A DNA stretch of 64,000 nt from Nitrospirota bacterium. Lineage in GTDB: Bacteria; Nitrospirota; Nitrospiria; Nitrospirales; Nitrospiraceae. Positions 25,919-34,274 of the stretch are shown in pieces. The position numbers and the translations under genes were made by a program. The notes beneath the pieces are model-generated. The model made no database searches. It saw nothing but the letters and a program-made list of their open reading frames with translations, and was not told the origin of the DNA. The stretch covers positions 62,001 through 126,000 of the forward strand of contig JAPLLG010000009.1 of assembly GCA_026387665.1 (NCBI GenBank). The letters are read 5' to 3'. Numbering within the stretch: position 1 is the stretch's first letter; every line of letters starts with the position of its first letter.

Positions 25919-25948
25919 TTGTTCCACTTTTTCAGCCTGTGGTAGGCT
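25919..25948 (+). promoter_or_regulatory. rlmN: rlmN promoter, leaderless type
   Basis: TTGTTC, 18 bases, then TAGGCT with an upstream TGG (extended -10). Five bases separate the -10 from the ATG at 25954, so the predicted transcript would begin at or within a base of the start codon. Confidence 0.6.
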
Positions 25949-25953
25949 GCACC

Positions 25954-27060
25954 ATGTCGCATGAGCCAACCGCCGCCCCATCCAGTTCACCTCCCGTCAA
26001 CCTCCTGGCCCTCACCGAAGAGGGGCTGGGTCGGTTTCTGCAGCAATTTGAATGGCCCCGCTACCGGATCGGTCAGATCTTGCGCTGGCTCTATCAGCGG
26101 CGCGCCGGCAGCATCACGCAGATGACCGATCTCTCACAGAAAGATCGAGAGCAACTGGCCCACGTCGCCACGATTTCGCGCACGCAACAGTGCACCGTAC
26201 TTGAATCAGCCGACGGCACGCGCAAGTTCCTCCTCACCTTGGACGACGGGCTCCGCATTGAAACGGTGCTGATTCCGGACGAGGAGCGGCTCACGCTCTG
26301 CGTCTCGACCCAGGTGGGCTGCATGCTGGATTGCGGCTTCTGCCTGACCGGCACCATGGGACTCAAACGCAACCTCAAGGCGCATGAAATCGTCGATCAG
26401 GTCCTCACGGCGCAAGACCATTTAACCGGCGAGGAACGACTCACCAACCTCGTCTTCATGGGCATGGGAGAACCGCTGGCCAATATCGAGGCCCTCTCCA
26501 CCGCCATCCAATGCCTGATCAATAAGTCCTGGGGATTGGGCTGGTCGCCCCGCCGCATTACCGTCTCGACCGCGGGGCTCGCCGCCAGATTGAAGGATGT
26601 GGCAGCGCTCGGTGTGAATCTGGCCATCTCCTTAAACGGCACGACGGAAGAGCAACGCCAGCAGTTGATGCCGGCGGTCAGCCAGATCGCTTCGCTCAAA
26701 ACGCTCATGGCCGCCTGCCGCTGCTATCCGCTCGCCCCGACCAGACGGCTGACGTTTGAATATGTGTTGCTCGCCGGCGTGAACGATCGCGACGAGGATG
26801 CCCATCGACTAGTGAAGCTGCTCAAGGGCCTCCGCTGCAAAGTAAACCTGATTCCCTTCAATGAGTTTCCCGGCAATCCCTTCCGCCGGCCGACCGATCG
26901 CAGCGTGCTGGCCTTCCAGGCAATCCTCACACGGGCCGGCGTCGATGCCTTCATCCGCAAGAGCCGCGGACGCGACGTGCTGGGCGCCTGCGGACAATTG
27001 GGCAATCTCTCGCCCGACTACGCGGGGCGCGCCTTGACACAAATTGAATCCCGTTGCTAG
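25954..27060 (+). CDS. rlmN: 23S rRNA A2503 and tRNA A37 methyltransferase RlmN
   Basis: Protein of 368 residues; ATG 25954 is chosen because the GTG 15 bases before it lies inside the promoter. The radical SAM motif CMLDCGFC sits near residue 125 after TLCVSTQVG. The methyl-carrying Cys is near the C-terminus (GACGQL), with Cys of the active pair present, and FMGMGEPLANIEAL is a family block. It methylates C2 of A2503 in 23S rRNA and A37 in some tRNAs. Its 3' end holds a promoter for the following peptidase gene. Confidence 0.95.
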   Translation: MSHEPTAAPSSSPPVNLLALTEEGLGRFLQQFEWPRYRIGQILRWLYQRRAGSITQMTDLSQKDREQLAHVATISRTQQCTVLESADGTRKFLLTLDDGLRIETVLIPDEERLTLCVSTQVGCMLDCGFCLTGTMGLKRNLKAHEIVDQVLTAQDHLTGEERLTNLVFMGMGEPLANIEALSTAIQCLINKSWGLGWSPRRITVSTAGLAARLKDVAALGVNLAISLNGTTEEQRQQLMPAVSQIASLKTLMAACRCYPLAPTRRLTFEYVLLAGVNDRDEDAHRLVKLLKGLRCKVNLIPFNEFPGNPFRRPTDRSVLAFQAILTRAGVDAFIRKSRGRDVLGACGQLGNLSPDYAGRALTQIESRC

Positions 27061-27063
27061 CAT
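27034..27063 (+). promoter_or_regulatory. Promoter inside the rlmN 3' end
   Basis: Perfect TTGACA, 18 bases, then TAGCAT. It overlaps the rlmN stop codon and excludes the in-frame starts 27044 and 27062 for the next gene, supporting ATG 27086. Confidence 0.65.
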
Positions 27064-27085
27064 GCACCGTGCGCGCCGCCCAACC

Positions 27086-28471
27086 ATGATCTGGCTGAAC
27101 TCCCGACATATGATGCCACTATTTCTTTTGATTGCCGCAAGCAGTCTCCTCTTCGCCTTCGCCTCGCCCGCCGCGGCCACAGAAACCCGTGAATTCATCC
27201 TGTCCAACGGAATGAAAGTCCTGTTGGTCGAAGTGCCCAAAGCGCCGGTGGCCACCGTCCAAGTCTGGTACAAAGTCGGCTCGCGCAACGAAGTCATGGG
27301 CCGGGCAGGCCTCTCCCACATGCTGGAACATATGATGTTCAAGGGCACTGTGAAATATCCCAAGGGCACCTTCTCCCGCCTCATTCGCAAGAACGGCGGA
27401 ATCGACAACGCCTTCACGAGCCAGGACTTCACCGCCTACTTCGAAAATCTCGCGGCAGACCGCGTCGAGCTGGCCCTGGAAATGGAAGCCGATCGGATGC
27501 AGGGGCTCATCCTCGACATGAAGGAGCTGACGACGGAGCGAGAGGTCGTGAAGGAAGAACGACGCCTGCGCACGGAGGACGACCCGCAAGGCGCGCTCGT
27601 GGAAGCTCTCTTCGCCCAGGCCTATCTCAGCCATCCCTACCATTGGCCGGTGATCGGCTGGTTCAACGACCTGGATGCGATGACCCTGGACGACTTGCAG
27701 CGGCATTACGACACCTATTATTCGCCCAATAATGCGACCCTCATCGTGGTGGGCGACATCAAAGCCGACAGCCTGCTCCCCGCGATCAAACAGCTGTTCG
27801 AACCGATTCCGCGAGGACCGGAGCCCAAGCCGATCGCCACGATGGAGCCGGAGCAGAAAGGCGAACGCCGTTTCCTCCTCAAGCGCGATGCGCAAGTCGC
27901 GTTCGTCATGATGGGCTACCGCGTGCCGAACTTTACGAGCGAAGACTCCTACGCGCTCGACATTCTGGATTCGATTCTGTCGCACGGGAAAAGCTCGCGC
28001 CTCTATCAAAGCCTCGTGTATGAGCAAAAATCGGCGCTGGCCGTCGGGGCAGAATACAGCTTGCTGCAGACAGATCCTGGCCTGTTCTACTTCTATGCCC
28101 TCGTGAGCCCCAACCAGAAACCTGAGCTGGTCGAGGAGGCCCTCAACCGGGAGATCAAACGGCTCCAGGCCGACCCGCCGACGGAACTCGAGCTCCAACG
28201 GGCGAAGAACCAGGTCGAAGCCTCCCATGTCTTCGAACAGGACTCCAACTTCCGGCGCGCCATGTTGCTCGGACAGGCCGAATCCGTCAGCGCCGGCTGG
28301 CGGAAGATCGACCAGTTCGTCGAACGGATCAGAGCAGTCACAGCCAAGGACATCCAGCGTGTCGCGCGCCAATACTTGACGGAAGACAACCGGACCGTCG
28401 GCACCTTGATTCCCGTGCCGCCGAAACAACCGGACGCGCCCTTCAGCGCCGCGCAACAGGGAAGGCCCTAA
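27086..28471 (+). CDS. M16 zinc peptidase, catalytic member
   Basis: Protein of 461 residues with a signal peptide (PLFLLIAASSLLFAFASPAAA). The inverted zinc motif HxxEH is intact as H78-M-L-E-H82, with the distal Glu in the TTEREVVKEERR segment about 75 residues on. A second M16 domain forms the C-terminal half (KSSRLYQSLVYEQKSA, FYFYALVSPNQ). M16B proteins work as two-subunit, clam-shell peptidases for small unfolded peptides, here in the periplasm. The next gene, two bases away, encodes a partner that lacks the zinc motif. Confidence 0.9.
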   Translation: MIWLNSRHMMPLFLLIAASSLLFAFASPAAATETREFILSNGMKVLLVEVPKAPVATVQVWYKVGSRNEVMGRAGLSHMLEHMMFKGTVKYPKGTFSRLIRKNGGIDNAFTSQDFTAYFENLAADRVELALEMEADRMQGLILDMKELTTEREVVKEERRLRTEDDPQGALVEALFAQAYLSHPYHWPVIGWFNDLDAMTLDDLQRHYDTYYSPNNATLIVVGDIKADSLLPAIKQLFEPIPRGPEPKPIATMEPEQKGERRFLLKRDAQVAFVMMGYRVPNFTSEDSYALDILDSILSHGKSSRLYQSLVYEQKSALAVGAEYSLLQTDPGLFYFYALVSPNQKPELVEEALNREIKRLQADPPTELELQRAKNQVEASHVFEQDSNFRRAMLLGQAESVSAGWRKIDQFVERIRAVTAKDIQRVARQYLTEDNRTVGTLIPVPPKQPDAPFSAAQQGRP

Positions 28472-28473
28472 CC

Positions 28474-29820
28474 ATGCCGACGGCAAGACGACGAACGATC
28501 CTGACCCTTGTGATGGGATGCTGCGCCCTCCTCTGGGCAGCCGGCCCCGCTTTGGCGGCGGAGATCGCCCCGACGAAATTCACGACCGCAAACGGCATCA
28601 CCGTCCTCGTCCTGGAGCAACATTTCCTCCCCATTGTGGAAATCCACGCGCTGATCAAAGCTGGCTCGGCGCAAGATCCTCCCGAGAAGGCAGGACTCGC
28701 GAACCTCGTCGCCAGCCTCCTGGACGAAGGGACGACGACCCGCACCTCCAAACAGCTCGCGGAGCAAATCGACTTCATCGGCGGAACCTTGGAGGCCAAA
28801 GCCTCGGAGGATTTCACCACCGCCTCCATCCGCGTGCTCAAGAAGGACGTCGATCTCGGATTCACCCTGCTCGCAGACATGCTGCAGCGCCCCGCGTTTC
28901 ACAAACAGGAATTCGACCGGATTCGCACCCAACTCCTGGGCGAGATGGCCAGCGATAACGACGACCCGGGCCATATCGCCATGAAGGCGTTCAATCAGCT
29001 CGTCTTCCACGGACACCCCTACCGCTGGCCCGTCAATGGCACGGAGGAGACGATCAGCAAGATCTCCCTGGCCGATGTGCAAACCTTCTACGGGCGGGAA
29101 TACTCTCCTTCCCACGTCATCCTGACCATCGTCGGCGACGTCACGCTCGACCAGGCCGCAGCTCTGGTCCAGGCCCATTTTGGCAGCTGGAAGAAAATTG
29201 CTTCGACGGCGCGGAGCCAAAAAAAGCCCCTGCCGGTCGAGCGGAAAACGGTCCAGCTCATCGAGAAAGACCTCACTCAATCCACCATCGTGATTGGCCA
29301 TGGGGGCCTCTCGCGCGCGCATCCTGATTTTTATTCGGTCACGGTAATGAACTACATCCTGGGGGCCGGGGGATTTTCTTCCCGCTTGATGGATTCGATT
29401 CGCGACAAGCAGGGACTGGCCTACGGCATCATGAGCCATTTCGACGCCAGGCTGATGCCAGGCTCGTTCTGGGTCAACCTCCAAACCAAGACGGAAACGA
29501 CGAACCAAGCCATCGCCGGCGTCCTGGCCGAGATCAAATCCATCCGCGACCAGCCTGTATCAGATCAGGAACTGGCCGAGGCCAAATCATTCTTAGTTGG
29601 CAGCTTCCCGCTGCGATTCGATTCCACCGCGAAGCTCGCCCAGGTGCTCGCCCAGGTGGAGTTCTATGGCCTGGGGTTCGAATACTTTACGCAATATCCG
29701 AAATGGATCGACCGGGTTACGAAGGAAGATGTCCAGCGCGTCGCCAAACAGTACCTGGACCCTCAGCGTTACGCGCTCGTGGTGGTGGGCAACCTCGCCA
29801 AAGCGAAAGTGAAGCGCTAG
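28474..29820 (+). CDS. M16-family protein, non-catalytic partner
   Basis: Protein of 448 residues with a signal peptide (VMGCCALLWAAGPALA). The M16 fold is clear, including NGITVLVLEQHFLPIVEIHALIKAGSAQDPPEKAGLANLVASLLDEG, GAGGFSSRLMDSIRDKQGLAYG and the C-terminal VAKQYLDPQRYALVVVG. The HxxEH positions read ANLVASLLDEG, so no zinc site is formed. In the family such subunits pair with a catalytic one, here the gene directly upstream, to complete the substrate chamber. Confidence 0.88.
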   Translation: MPTARRRTILTLVMGCCALLWAAGPALAAEIAPTKFTTANGITVLVLEQHFLPIVEIHALIKAGSAQDPPEKAGLANLVASLLDEGTTTRTSKQLAEQIDFIGGTLEAKASEDFTTASIRVLKKDVDLGFTLLADMLQRPAFHKQEFDRIRTQLLGEMASDNDDPGHIAMKAFNQLVFHGHPYRWPVNGTEETISKISLADVQTFYGREYSPSHVILTIVGDVTLDQAAALVQAHFGSWKKIASTARSQKKPLPVERKTVQLIEKDLTQSTIVIGHGGLSRAHPDFYSVTVMNYILGAGGFSSRLMDSIRDKQGLAYGIMSHFDARLMPGSFWVNLQTKTETTNQAIAGVLAEIKSIRDQPVSDQELAEAKSFLVGSFPLRFDSTAKLAQVLAQVEFYGLGFEYFTQYPKWIDRVTKEDVQRVAKQYLDPQRYALVVVGNLAKAKVKR

Positions 29821-29859
29821 CCCACGTTGTCTCAACGCGACCCCCGAGGTCAGGCATTC

Positions 29860-30669
29860 ATGATGACCGAACCCCTCCAAGGCAAACTCGACCGGCTCCG
29901 CCAGGTGATCTCGGACATGCAGTCCGTCCTGGTCGCCTTCTCCGGCGGGATCGACAGTACCGTCGTCTTGAAAGTCGCCCATGAGCAGCTCGGCGCGCGA
30001 GCGCTGGGCATCACCGCAGTCTCGCCGACCTTTCCCACGATCGAACTCGACGGCGCAAAGCAGGTGGCAGCAGAGATCGGCGCGCGCCATGAACTGGTCC
30101 AGACCGATCAACTCGACATCCCGGCCTTCGTGCAGAACGACGCGGCCCGCTGCTTCCATTGCAAAACGGATCTCTATCAATTGCTGGACGGGCTGCGCGA
30201 ACCTCGCGCAAGCCGATGGATTGTGGACGGGACAAATCTCGACGATCTGGGGGACGACCGGCCCGGCATCACCGCCGCGCGCGAGTGGAACGTGCGAAGC
30301 CCGCTGGTCGAAGCCGCACTGTCGAAAGCCGATGTGCGGGCGCTCGCCCGGACCCTGGGACTCTCCAATTGGGATAAGCCGGCAGCCGCCTGCCTCTCGT
30401 CCAGAATTCCTCGCGGCATCCCGATCACAATCGACAATCTCCGGCGCGTGGAGCAAGCCGAAGCGATCCTCCAGGCTGAGGGATTGCGCCAGGTGCGGGT
30501 GCGGGAGCATGGAGAGATCGCGCGAATCGAGGTTGGAACGGAGGAGTTTGCTCGGCTGAATCAGCCGGAGCTGCGCGCGCACATCAGTGCCAGCCTCCGC
30601 AAAGTGGGATTCCGTTTTGTCTGTGTGGATTTGGAAGGGTACAGACCGGGCGGGACCAGCCTAGGCTGA
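29860..30669 (+). CDS. larE: ATP-dependent sacrificial sulfur transferase LarE-like
   Basis: Protein of 269 residues from ATG 29860; TTG 29827 is less likely. The PP-loop SGGIDSTVVLK sits near residue 30, with CFHCKTDLYQLL near residue 92 and PAAACLSSRIPRGIPIT near residue 180. The latter contains the Cys that donates sulfur in LarE of Lactobacillus, which thiolates a nicotinic acid mononucleotide derivative to make the nickel-pincer cofactor. No larB, larC or larA lies nearby, so other functions of this family (it also includes nucleotide-thiolating enzymes) remain open. It ends 18 bases from convergent atpF. Confidence 0.82.
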   Translation: MMTEPLQGKLDRLRQVISDMQSVLVAFSGGIDSTVVLKVAHEQLGARALGITAVSPTFPTIELDGAKQVAAEIGARHELVQTDQLDIPAFVQNDAARCFHCKTDLYQLLDGLREPRASRWIVDGTNLDDLGDDRPGITAAREWNVRSPLVEAALSKADVRALARTLGLSNWDKPAAACLSSRIPRGIPITIDNLRRVEQAEAILQAEGLRQVRVREHGEIARIEVGTEEFARLNQPELRAHISASLRKVGFRFVCVDLEGYRPGGTSLG

Positions 30670-30686
30670 CCCGCCCGATCGAAACA

Positions 30687-31193
30687 TTATCGCTGGTAGG
30701 ATTTCGACAGGGCCTCGAGCGCCTCGTCTGCGAACTTCTTGTGGTCCGCGTCAGTCAAACTGCGCTGCACCACCTTCTCCGCGACCATCAACGCCAACTC
30801 CGTCGTCTGGGCGCGAATGTCCTGAATCGCCTTGCGGCGCTCATGATCGATTTCGCGCGTCGCATCGCCCTTGATCCGATCGGCCTCAGTCGTCAGCCGC
30901 TGCTCATTTTCTTCCATGAGCCGCTGCGCCCGCTCTTTCGCGGCCGCCAAAATGCCTTCCGCTTCTTTCGCCGCGGCATTCAGCTTGGCCTCGTACTCCT
31001 TGAGTTTCCGCTCGGCCTCTGACCGATGACGCTCGGCTTGATCAAGGCTGTCCTTGATTTTCTTCTCCCGCTCTTCCAACACGCCCAAGATGCCCGGGAA
31101 GGCAAACTTGTAGAGCACGAAGAAAAGAATCCCGAACGACAGGACTTCCCAGAAAATCAGGGAAGAAAAAAAGTGAGATTCAAACTGCGGCAT
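30687..31193 (-). CDS. atpF: ATP synthase F0 subunit b
   Basis: Protein of 168 residues with one N-terminal membrane helix (SSLIFWEVLSFGILFFVLYKFAF) and then a long charged right-handed coiled coil (residues 38-160, AEGILAAAKERAQRLMEENEQR) that forms the peripheral stalk. It is the last gene of an atpI-atpB-atpE-atpF cluster; the delta subunit and F1 genes do not follow, since larE converges here. A repeat element separates it from atpE by 146 bases. Confidence 0.93.
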   Translation of the reverse strand: MPQFESHFFSSLIFWEVLSFGILFFVLYKFAFPGILGVLEEREKKIKDSLDQAERHRSEAERKLKEYEAKLNAAAKEAEGILAAAKERAQRLMEENEQRLTTEADRIKGDATREIDHERRKAIQDIRAQTTELALMVAEKVVQRSLTDADHKKFADEALEALSKSYQR

Positions 31194-31221
31194 GATGTAG
31201 TTCTCTTCTTTTTATTTAAAG

Positions 31222-31339
31222 AATGCTCAAAATGGCTTTCCAGCAAGGCCGCAGAGCGTGAGAACCCCGAGGCGTACTGTCACAGTACGTTGAGGGGTTC
31301 GAGCGCTCGAGAACGAAGCTGGAAGCCGTTTTCAGCATT
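31222..31339. repeat. 120-bp repeat, copy 1, inside the atp operon
   Basis: Ends are inverted (AATGCTCAAAATGGC and GCCGTTTTCAGCATT). Shared inner blocks are CCAGCAAGGCCGCAG, GTACGTTGAG and CGAGAACGAAGCTGG, also found at 55551 and 57521. It begins exactly beyond the atpE stop codon and lies between atpE and atpF, so the atp mRNA carries it as a folded spacer. Confidence 0.85.
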
Positions 31340-31570
31340 CTATTTGCGGAGACCCATGATGATGAAGGCAATGACCAGACCGTACAAAGCGATGGCTTCC
31401 ACCAGCGCGAACCCGATCCACATATATTTTCCAACGCGGGCTTCCGCTTCCGGCTGACGCGCCACCGCTTCGATCATCTTCCCGAAGATGTACCCGATAC
31501 CCACACCGGCTCCGGCAAACCCTGCCGCCGCCAACCCCATACCCAACAATGCTGCTGCTGCTGAATCCAT
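31340..31570 (-). CDS. atpE: ATP synthase F0 subunit c
   Basis: Protein of 76 residues, two helices in a hairpin: GMGLAAAGFAGAGVGIGYIFGKMIEAVARQPE, the polar RQPE loop, then YMWIGFALVEAIALYGLVIAF with the ion-binding Glu. The sodium-site residues (Gln in helix 1, Thr or Ser after Glu) are not present, so a proton ring is likely. The stop codon abuts a repeat element on its downstream side. Confidence 0.95.
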   Translation of the reverse strand: MDSAAAALLGMGLAAAGFAGAGVGIGYIFGKMIEAVARQPEAEARVGKYMWIGFALVEAIALYGLVIAFIIMGLRK

Positions 31571-31607
31571 TGTGTCCTACTCCTCCCTTGTCTGAAACTC
31601 ACACGCG

Positions 31608-32402
31608 CTAGTGCGCGTGCTCATCGTGGCCGTGTAAGTGGAATGCGTCTCCCAAATAGACGCAAGTCAACACGGTAAAAATATACGCTTGAATGAATGC
31701 GATACCAACTTCCAATCCGTTCATGGCGATCGTGAACGCAAAGGGCAACCATCCGATCAACAATCCGCCGCTAATGGCCAAGCCGAACAGGACCCCGAGA
31801 ATCACATGGCCGGCCGTCATATTCGCAAACAACCGGACGGCCAACGAAATCGGCCGTGCCAATTGGCTGATCAACTCGATCGGGATCATCAAGGGCAGCA
31901 ACCAGGCCGGCGTGCCGGGTGGCACGAGGATGCCCAGGAACTTCACCCCATGCAACAGAAATCCCATGACCAGGCTCAGCCCATACACCAAGCAGGCGAA
32001 CACGGCGGTCACGACGATCTGACTCGTCACCGTATAGCTGCCGGGGATCAACCCGATCAGATTACAGAAGAGGATGAACAGGAACAGCGTAGCGATGAGG
32101 GGGAAGAATCGCATCCCCTCCTTGCCCATCGTATCCATGATGATGCCGCGGATGAAGTCCACCATCATCTCCGCCATGCTCTGCAACTTGCCTGGCACCA
32201 GCTTGCGCGCCGACCCCGCCATCACCATGAGCACCGCCACCAGGGCGACGACCATCCACATGATGACCACGGCTTTATTGATGGAAATATCCAATCCGCC
32301 CAGCGAGATCGGGATCCAATTGTGCAGCTCGAACGGATGCAGCGGACTTTCTTCCATGATACGTTCGTACTTTCTCTTGAAAATCGTTAGGTCTTCGGCC
32401 AC
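31608..32402 (-). CDS. atpB: ATP synthase F0 subunit a
   Basis: Protein of 264 residues (GTG 32402), or 249 from ATG 32357; the GTG start overlaps atpI by 16 bases. Five to six membrane helices are seen. The conserved Arg is in PISLAVRLFANMTAGHVILGVL near residue 190, and the C-terminal QAYIFTVLTCVYLGDAF is typical. A His-rich tail (HLHGHDEHAH) follows. It forms the proton half-channels next to the c ring. Confidence 0.94.
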   Translation of the reverse strand: MAEDLTIFKRKYERIMEESPLHPFELHNWIPISLGGLDISINKAVVIMWMVVALVAVLMVMAGSARKLVPGKLQSMAEMMVDFIRGIIMDTMGKEGMRFFPLIATLFLFILFCNLIGLIPGSYTVTSQIVVTAVFACLVYGLSLVMGFLLHGVKFLGILVPPGTPAWLLPLMIPIELISQLARPISLAVRLFANMTAGHVILGVLFGLAISGGLLIGWLPFAFTIAMNGLEVGIAFIQAYIFTVLTCVYLGDAFHLHGHDEHAH

Positions 32403-32608
32403 CGTTGCGCCGACCGGTACGCATTCCTGATCCCGGCTACGACGCCTAACACCAAGCCCACAACCATTCCCCAGGGAGTGGAGCCGAAGAGATATGTATC
32501 ACACACCCAGCCCAAACCGCCCCCAACAATCAGCGACGCGAGCAGATCGGTTCCGATCCGGACCGCTTGGCCGAGCCCCGCGTACAATGGATCTTGTGAA
32601 GGGGGCAT
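32387..32608 (-). CDS. atpI: AtpI/AtpZ-like assembly protein
   Basis: Protein of 73 residues with two hydrophobic segments (TDLLASLIVGGGLGWVCD and GMVVGLVLGVVAGIRN), the size and layout of AtpZ/AtpI, which help assemble the c ring. It is the first gene of the F0 cluster and overlaps atpB by 16 bases. The divergent pabB promoter lies upstream. Confidence 0.82.
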   Translation of the reverse strand: MPPSQDPLYAGLGQAVRIGTDLLASLIVGGGLGWVCDTYLFGSTPWGMVVGLVLGVVAGIRNAYRSAQRWPKT

Positions 32609-32677
32609 GTTGTACCCACGGAGGAGAGTGCGTGCCGCAGTCCGTCACGCAAGGACTCTGCCGATTGCGGGCGCGCA

Positions 32678-32707
32678 ATTCAAGCAGAATCATCCTAAAT
32701 TTGTCAA
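32678..32707 (-). promoter_or_regulatory. Promoter of the atpIBEF cluster
   Basis: On the minus strand perfect TTGACA (32702-32707), 18 bases, TTGAAT (32678-32683), about 70 bases before the atpI start. It lies back to back with the pabB promoter. Confidence 0.5.
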
Positions 32708-32720
32708 GCTGACCTCTGTT

Positions 32721-32749
32721 GTGACAGAGCGGAGACAGTCGGGTATAGT
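32721..32749 (+). promoter_or_regulatory. pabB: pabB promoter
   Basis: GTGACA, 17 bases, TATAGT. The predicted start near 32756 rules out the in-frame GTG 32752 and supports ATG 32788. Confidence 0.7.
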
Positions 32750-32787
32750 GGGTGGCGCGGGATTTGTCCAGCAATCGATCGTCACCC

Positions 32788-34272
32788 ATGACTCGTTTTT
32801 CCCAACCATCATTCCTCACTGGTCCTCCGCAGCCCTTGGTCCTCACGATGGACAACCGCGGGAGAACCCCCTTCGACCTCTATCGATTGATTGCCGCTCC
32901 CTCTCAGCCGTCCTTCCTCCTCGACAGCGGGAAGGGAACGGACGGAGGGAACCACTATTCTTTTCTGGGGAGCAGCCCCTTCGCGGTGCTAACCGGACGC
33001 CAAGGCCAGGCCTCCCTCTGGACCAGCGACGGACAGGTCCATTCGTCGAACGATCCCTTCGGCAGCCTCCAGCGGCTGTTTGACGGCCCCCAGATCGAGC
33101 CCGCACCGGGCCTGCCCCATTTTTTTGGCGGGGCCATCGGCTACTTCAGCTACGACCTCGTGCGCGACTTTGAAACGCTTCCAGTTATGGCCAAAGACGA
33201 TCTGCCGATCCCCCATTTGCAGTTCGGTCTCTATGACCTCATCGCCGCAGTCGATCATCGGCAGGACTTATTGCAGATTATCTTCTGCCCTCCCATGGAA
33301 CGGTTTTCCGGAGAGCCCAGAGAAGCCCTCTATCGCGAGGGCTTAGACCGATTGACAGAATGGGAAGCCAAGCTGAGCGGGCAGCCCACTCCTCTCGCTG
33401 AACTCCCCGCTCTCGATCAGATGGCCTTTCATCCGGACCAAACGCGCGAAGCCTATCTCGATCGAGTCCGGCGCTGTCAGGACTACATTGCGGCGGGAGA
33501 CATCTATCAGGCCAACCTGTCGCACCGCTTCACCCTGCAGCCTCCCGACACGTACCACGACAGTAGGGATCGACAAGCCTACGAACAGGAGCTCTATCGA
33601 CGGCTGCAAGCCGTCAACCCCTCCCCCTTCTCAGGGCTCCTGCACTTCGACGACGTCACCTTGATCAGCTCCTCGCCCGAACGGCTGGTCCGTCTCCACA
33701 ACCGGCAGGCGGACACGCGCCCGATCGCCGGCACCAGACCGCGCGGGCACGATGATCGTGACGATCAACGGCTCATCAGCGAATTACTCGCGAATGAAAA
33801 AGAGCGGGCAGAACACTTGATGCTCGTCGATCTCGAACGCAACGACCTGGGCCGCGTCTGCCAATTCGGCAGCGTGCAGGTCGATGAATTCATGGCCATC
33901 GAGCAATATTCCCACGTCAGCCACATCGTCTCCAATGTCAGCGGGACCTTGCGGCCAGAGGCCACACCCTTCGATCTGATTCGATCATTGTTTCCCGGAG
34001 GCACCATCACCGGCGTGCCCAAAATCCGCTGCATGGAGATTATCGAAGAACTGGAGCCGGTGCGCCGCGGCCCCTATACCGGATCATTCGGCTACATCGG
34101 CTGGAACGGCGATCTCGATCTCAATATCATCATTCGAACTTTGGTATGGTGTCAGGGGAAGGGCTACCTGCAGGTCGGCGCCGGAATTGTCGCCGACTCA
34201 GACCCGGCCAAGGAATATGAGGAAACGATTCAGAAGGCCCAGGCCTTCGTCAGCGCCTTGCAACGGAACTAA
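32788..34272 (+). CDS. pabB: Aminodeoxychorismate synthase component I
   Basis: Protein of 494 residues in the chorismate-binding fold. Signatures include DIYQANLSHRF near residue 245, LISSSPERLVRL, PIAGTRPRG, ELLANEKERAEHLMLVDLERNDLGRVC, the SHIVSNVSG block and GGTITGVPKIRCMEIIEELE. The motif reads PIAGT (as in TrpE and some PabB), while the E. coli type PabB has a Lys here. Pairing with the next gene, a PabC-like lyase, supports the folate (p-aminobenzoate) role over tryptophan. The glutamine amidotransferase subunit is not in the window. It ends two bases before pabC. Confidence 0.85.
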   Translation: MTRFSQPSFLTGPPQPLVLTMDNRGRTPFDLYRLIAAPSQPSFLLDSGKGTDGGNHYSFLGSSPFAVLTGRQGQASLWTSDGQVHSSNDPFGSLQRLFDGPQIEPAPGLPHFFGGAIGYFSYDLVRDFETLPVMAKDDLPIPHLQFGLYDLIAAVDHRQDLLQIIFCPPMERFSGEPREALYREGLDRLTEWEAKLSGQPTPLAELPALDQMAFHPDQTREAYLDRVRRCQDYIAAGDIYQANLSHRFTLQPPDTYHDSRDRQAYEQELYRRLQAVNPSPFSGLLHFDDVTLISSSPERLVRLHNRQADTRPIAGTRPRGHDDRDDQRLISELLANEKERAEHLMLVDLERNDLGRVCQFGSVQVDEFMAIEQYSHVSHIVSNVSGTLRPEATPFDLIRSLFPGGTITGVPKIRCMEIIEELEPVRRGPYTGSFGYIGWNGDLDLNIIIRTLVWCQGKGYLQVGAGIVADSDPAKEYEETIQKAQAFVSALQRN

Positions 34273-34274
34273 CC

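Noticed and set aside
25941-25953. GTG upstream of rlmN as start
   Set aside because: It lies within the predicted -10 region; ATG 25954 at the leaderless position is preferred.
28474-29820. Second M16 gene as an active peptidase
   Set aside because: The HxxEH positions are not present, so it is called a non-catalytic partner.
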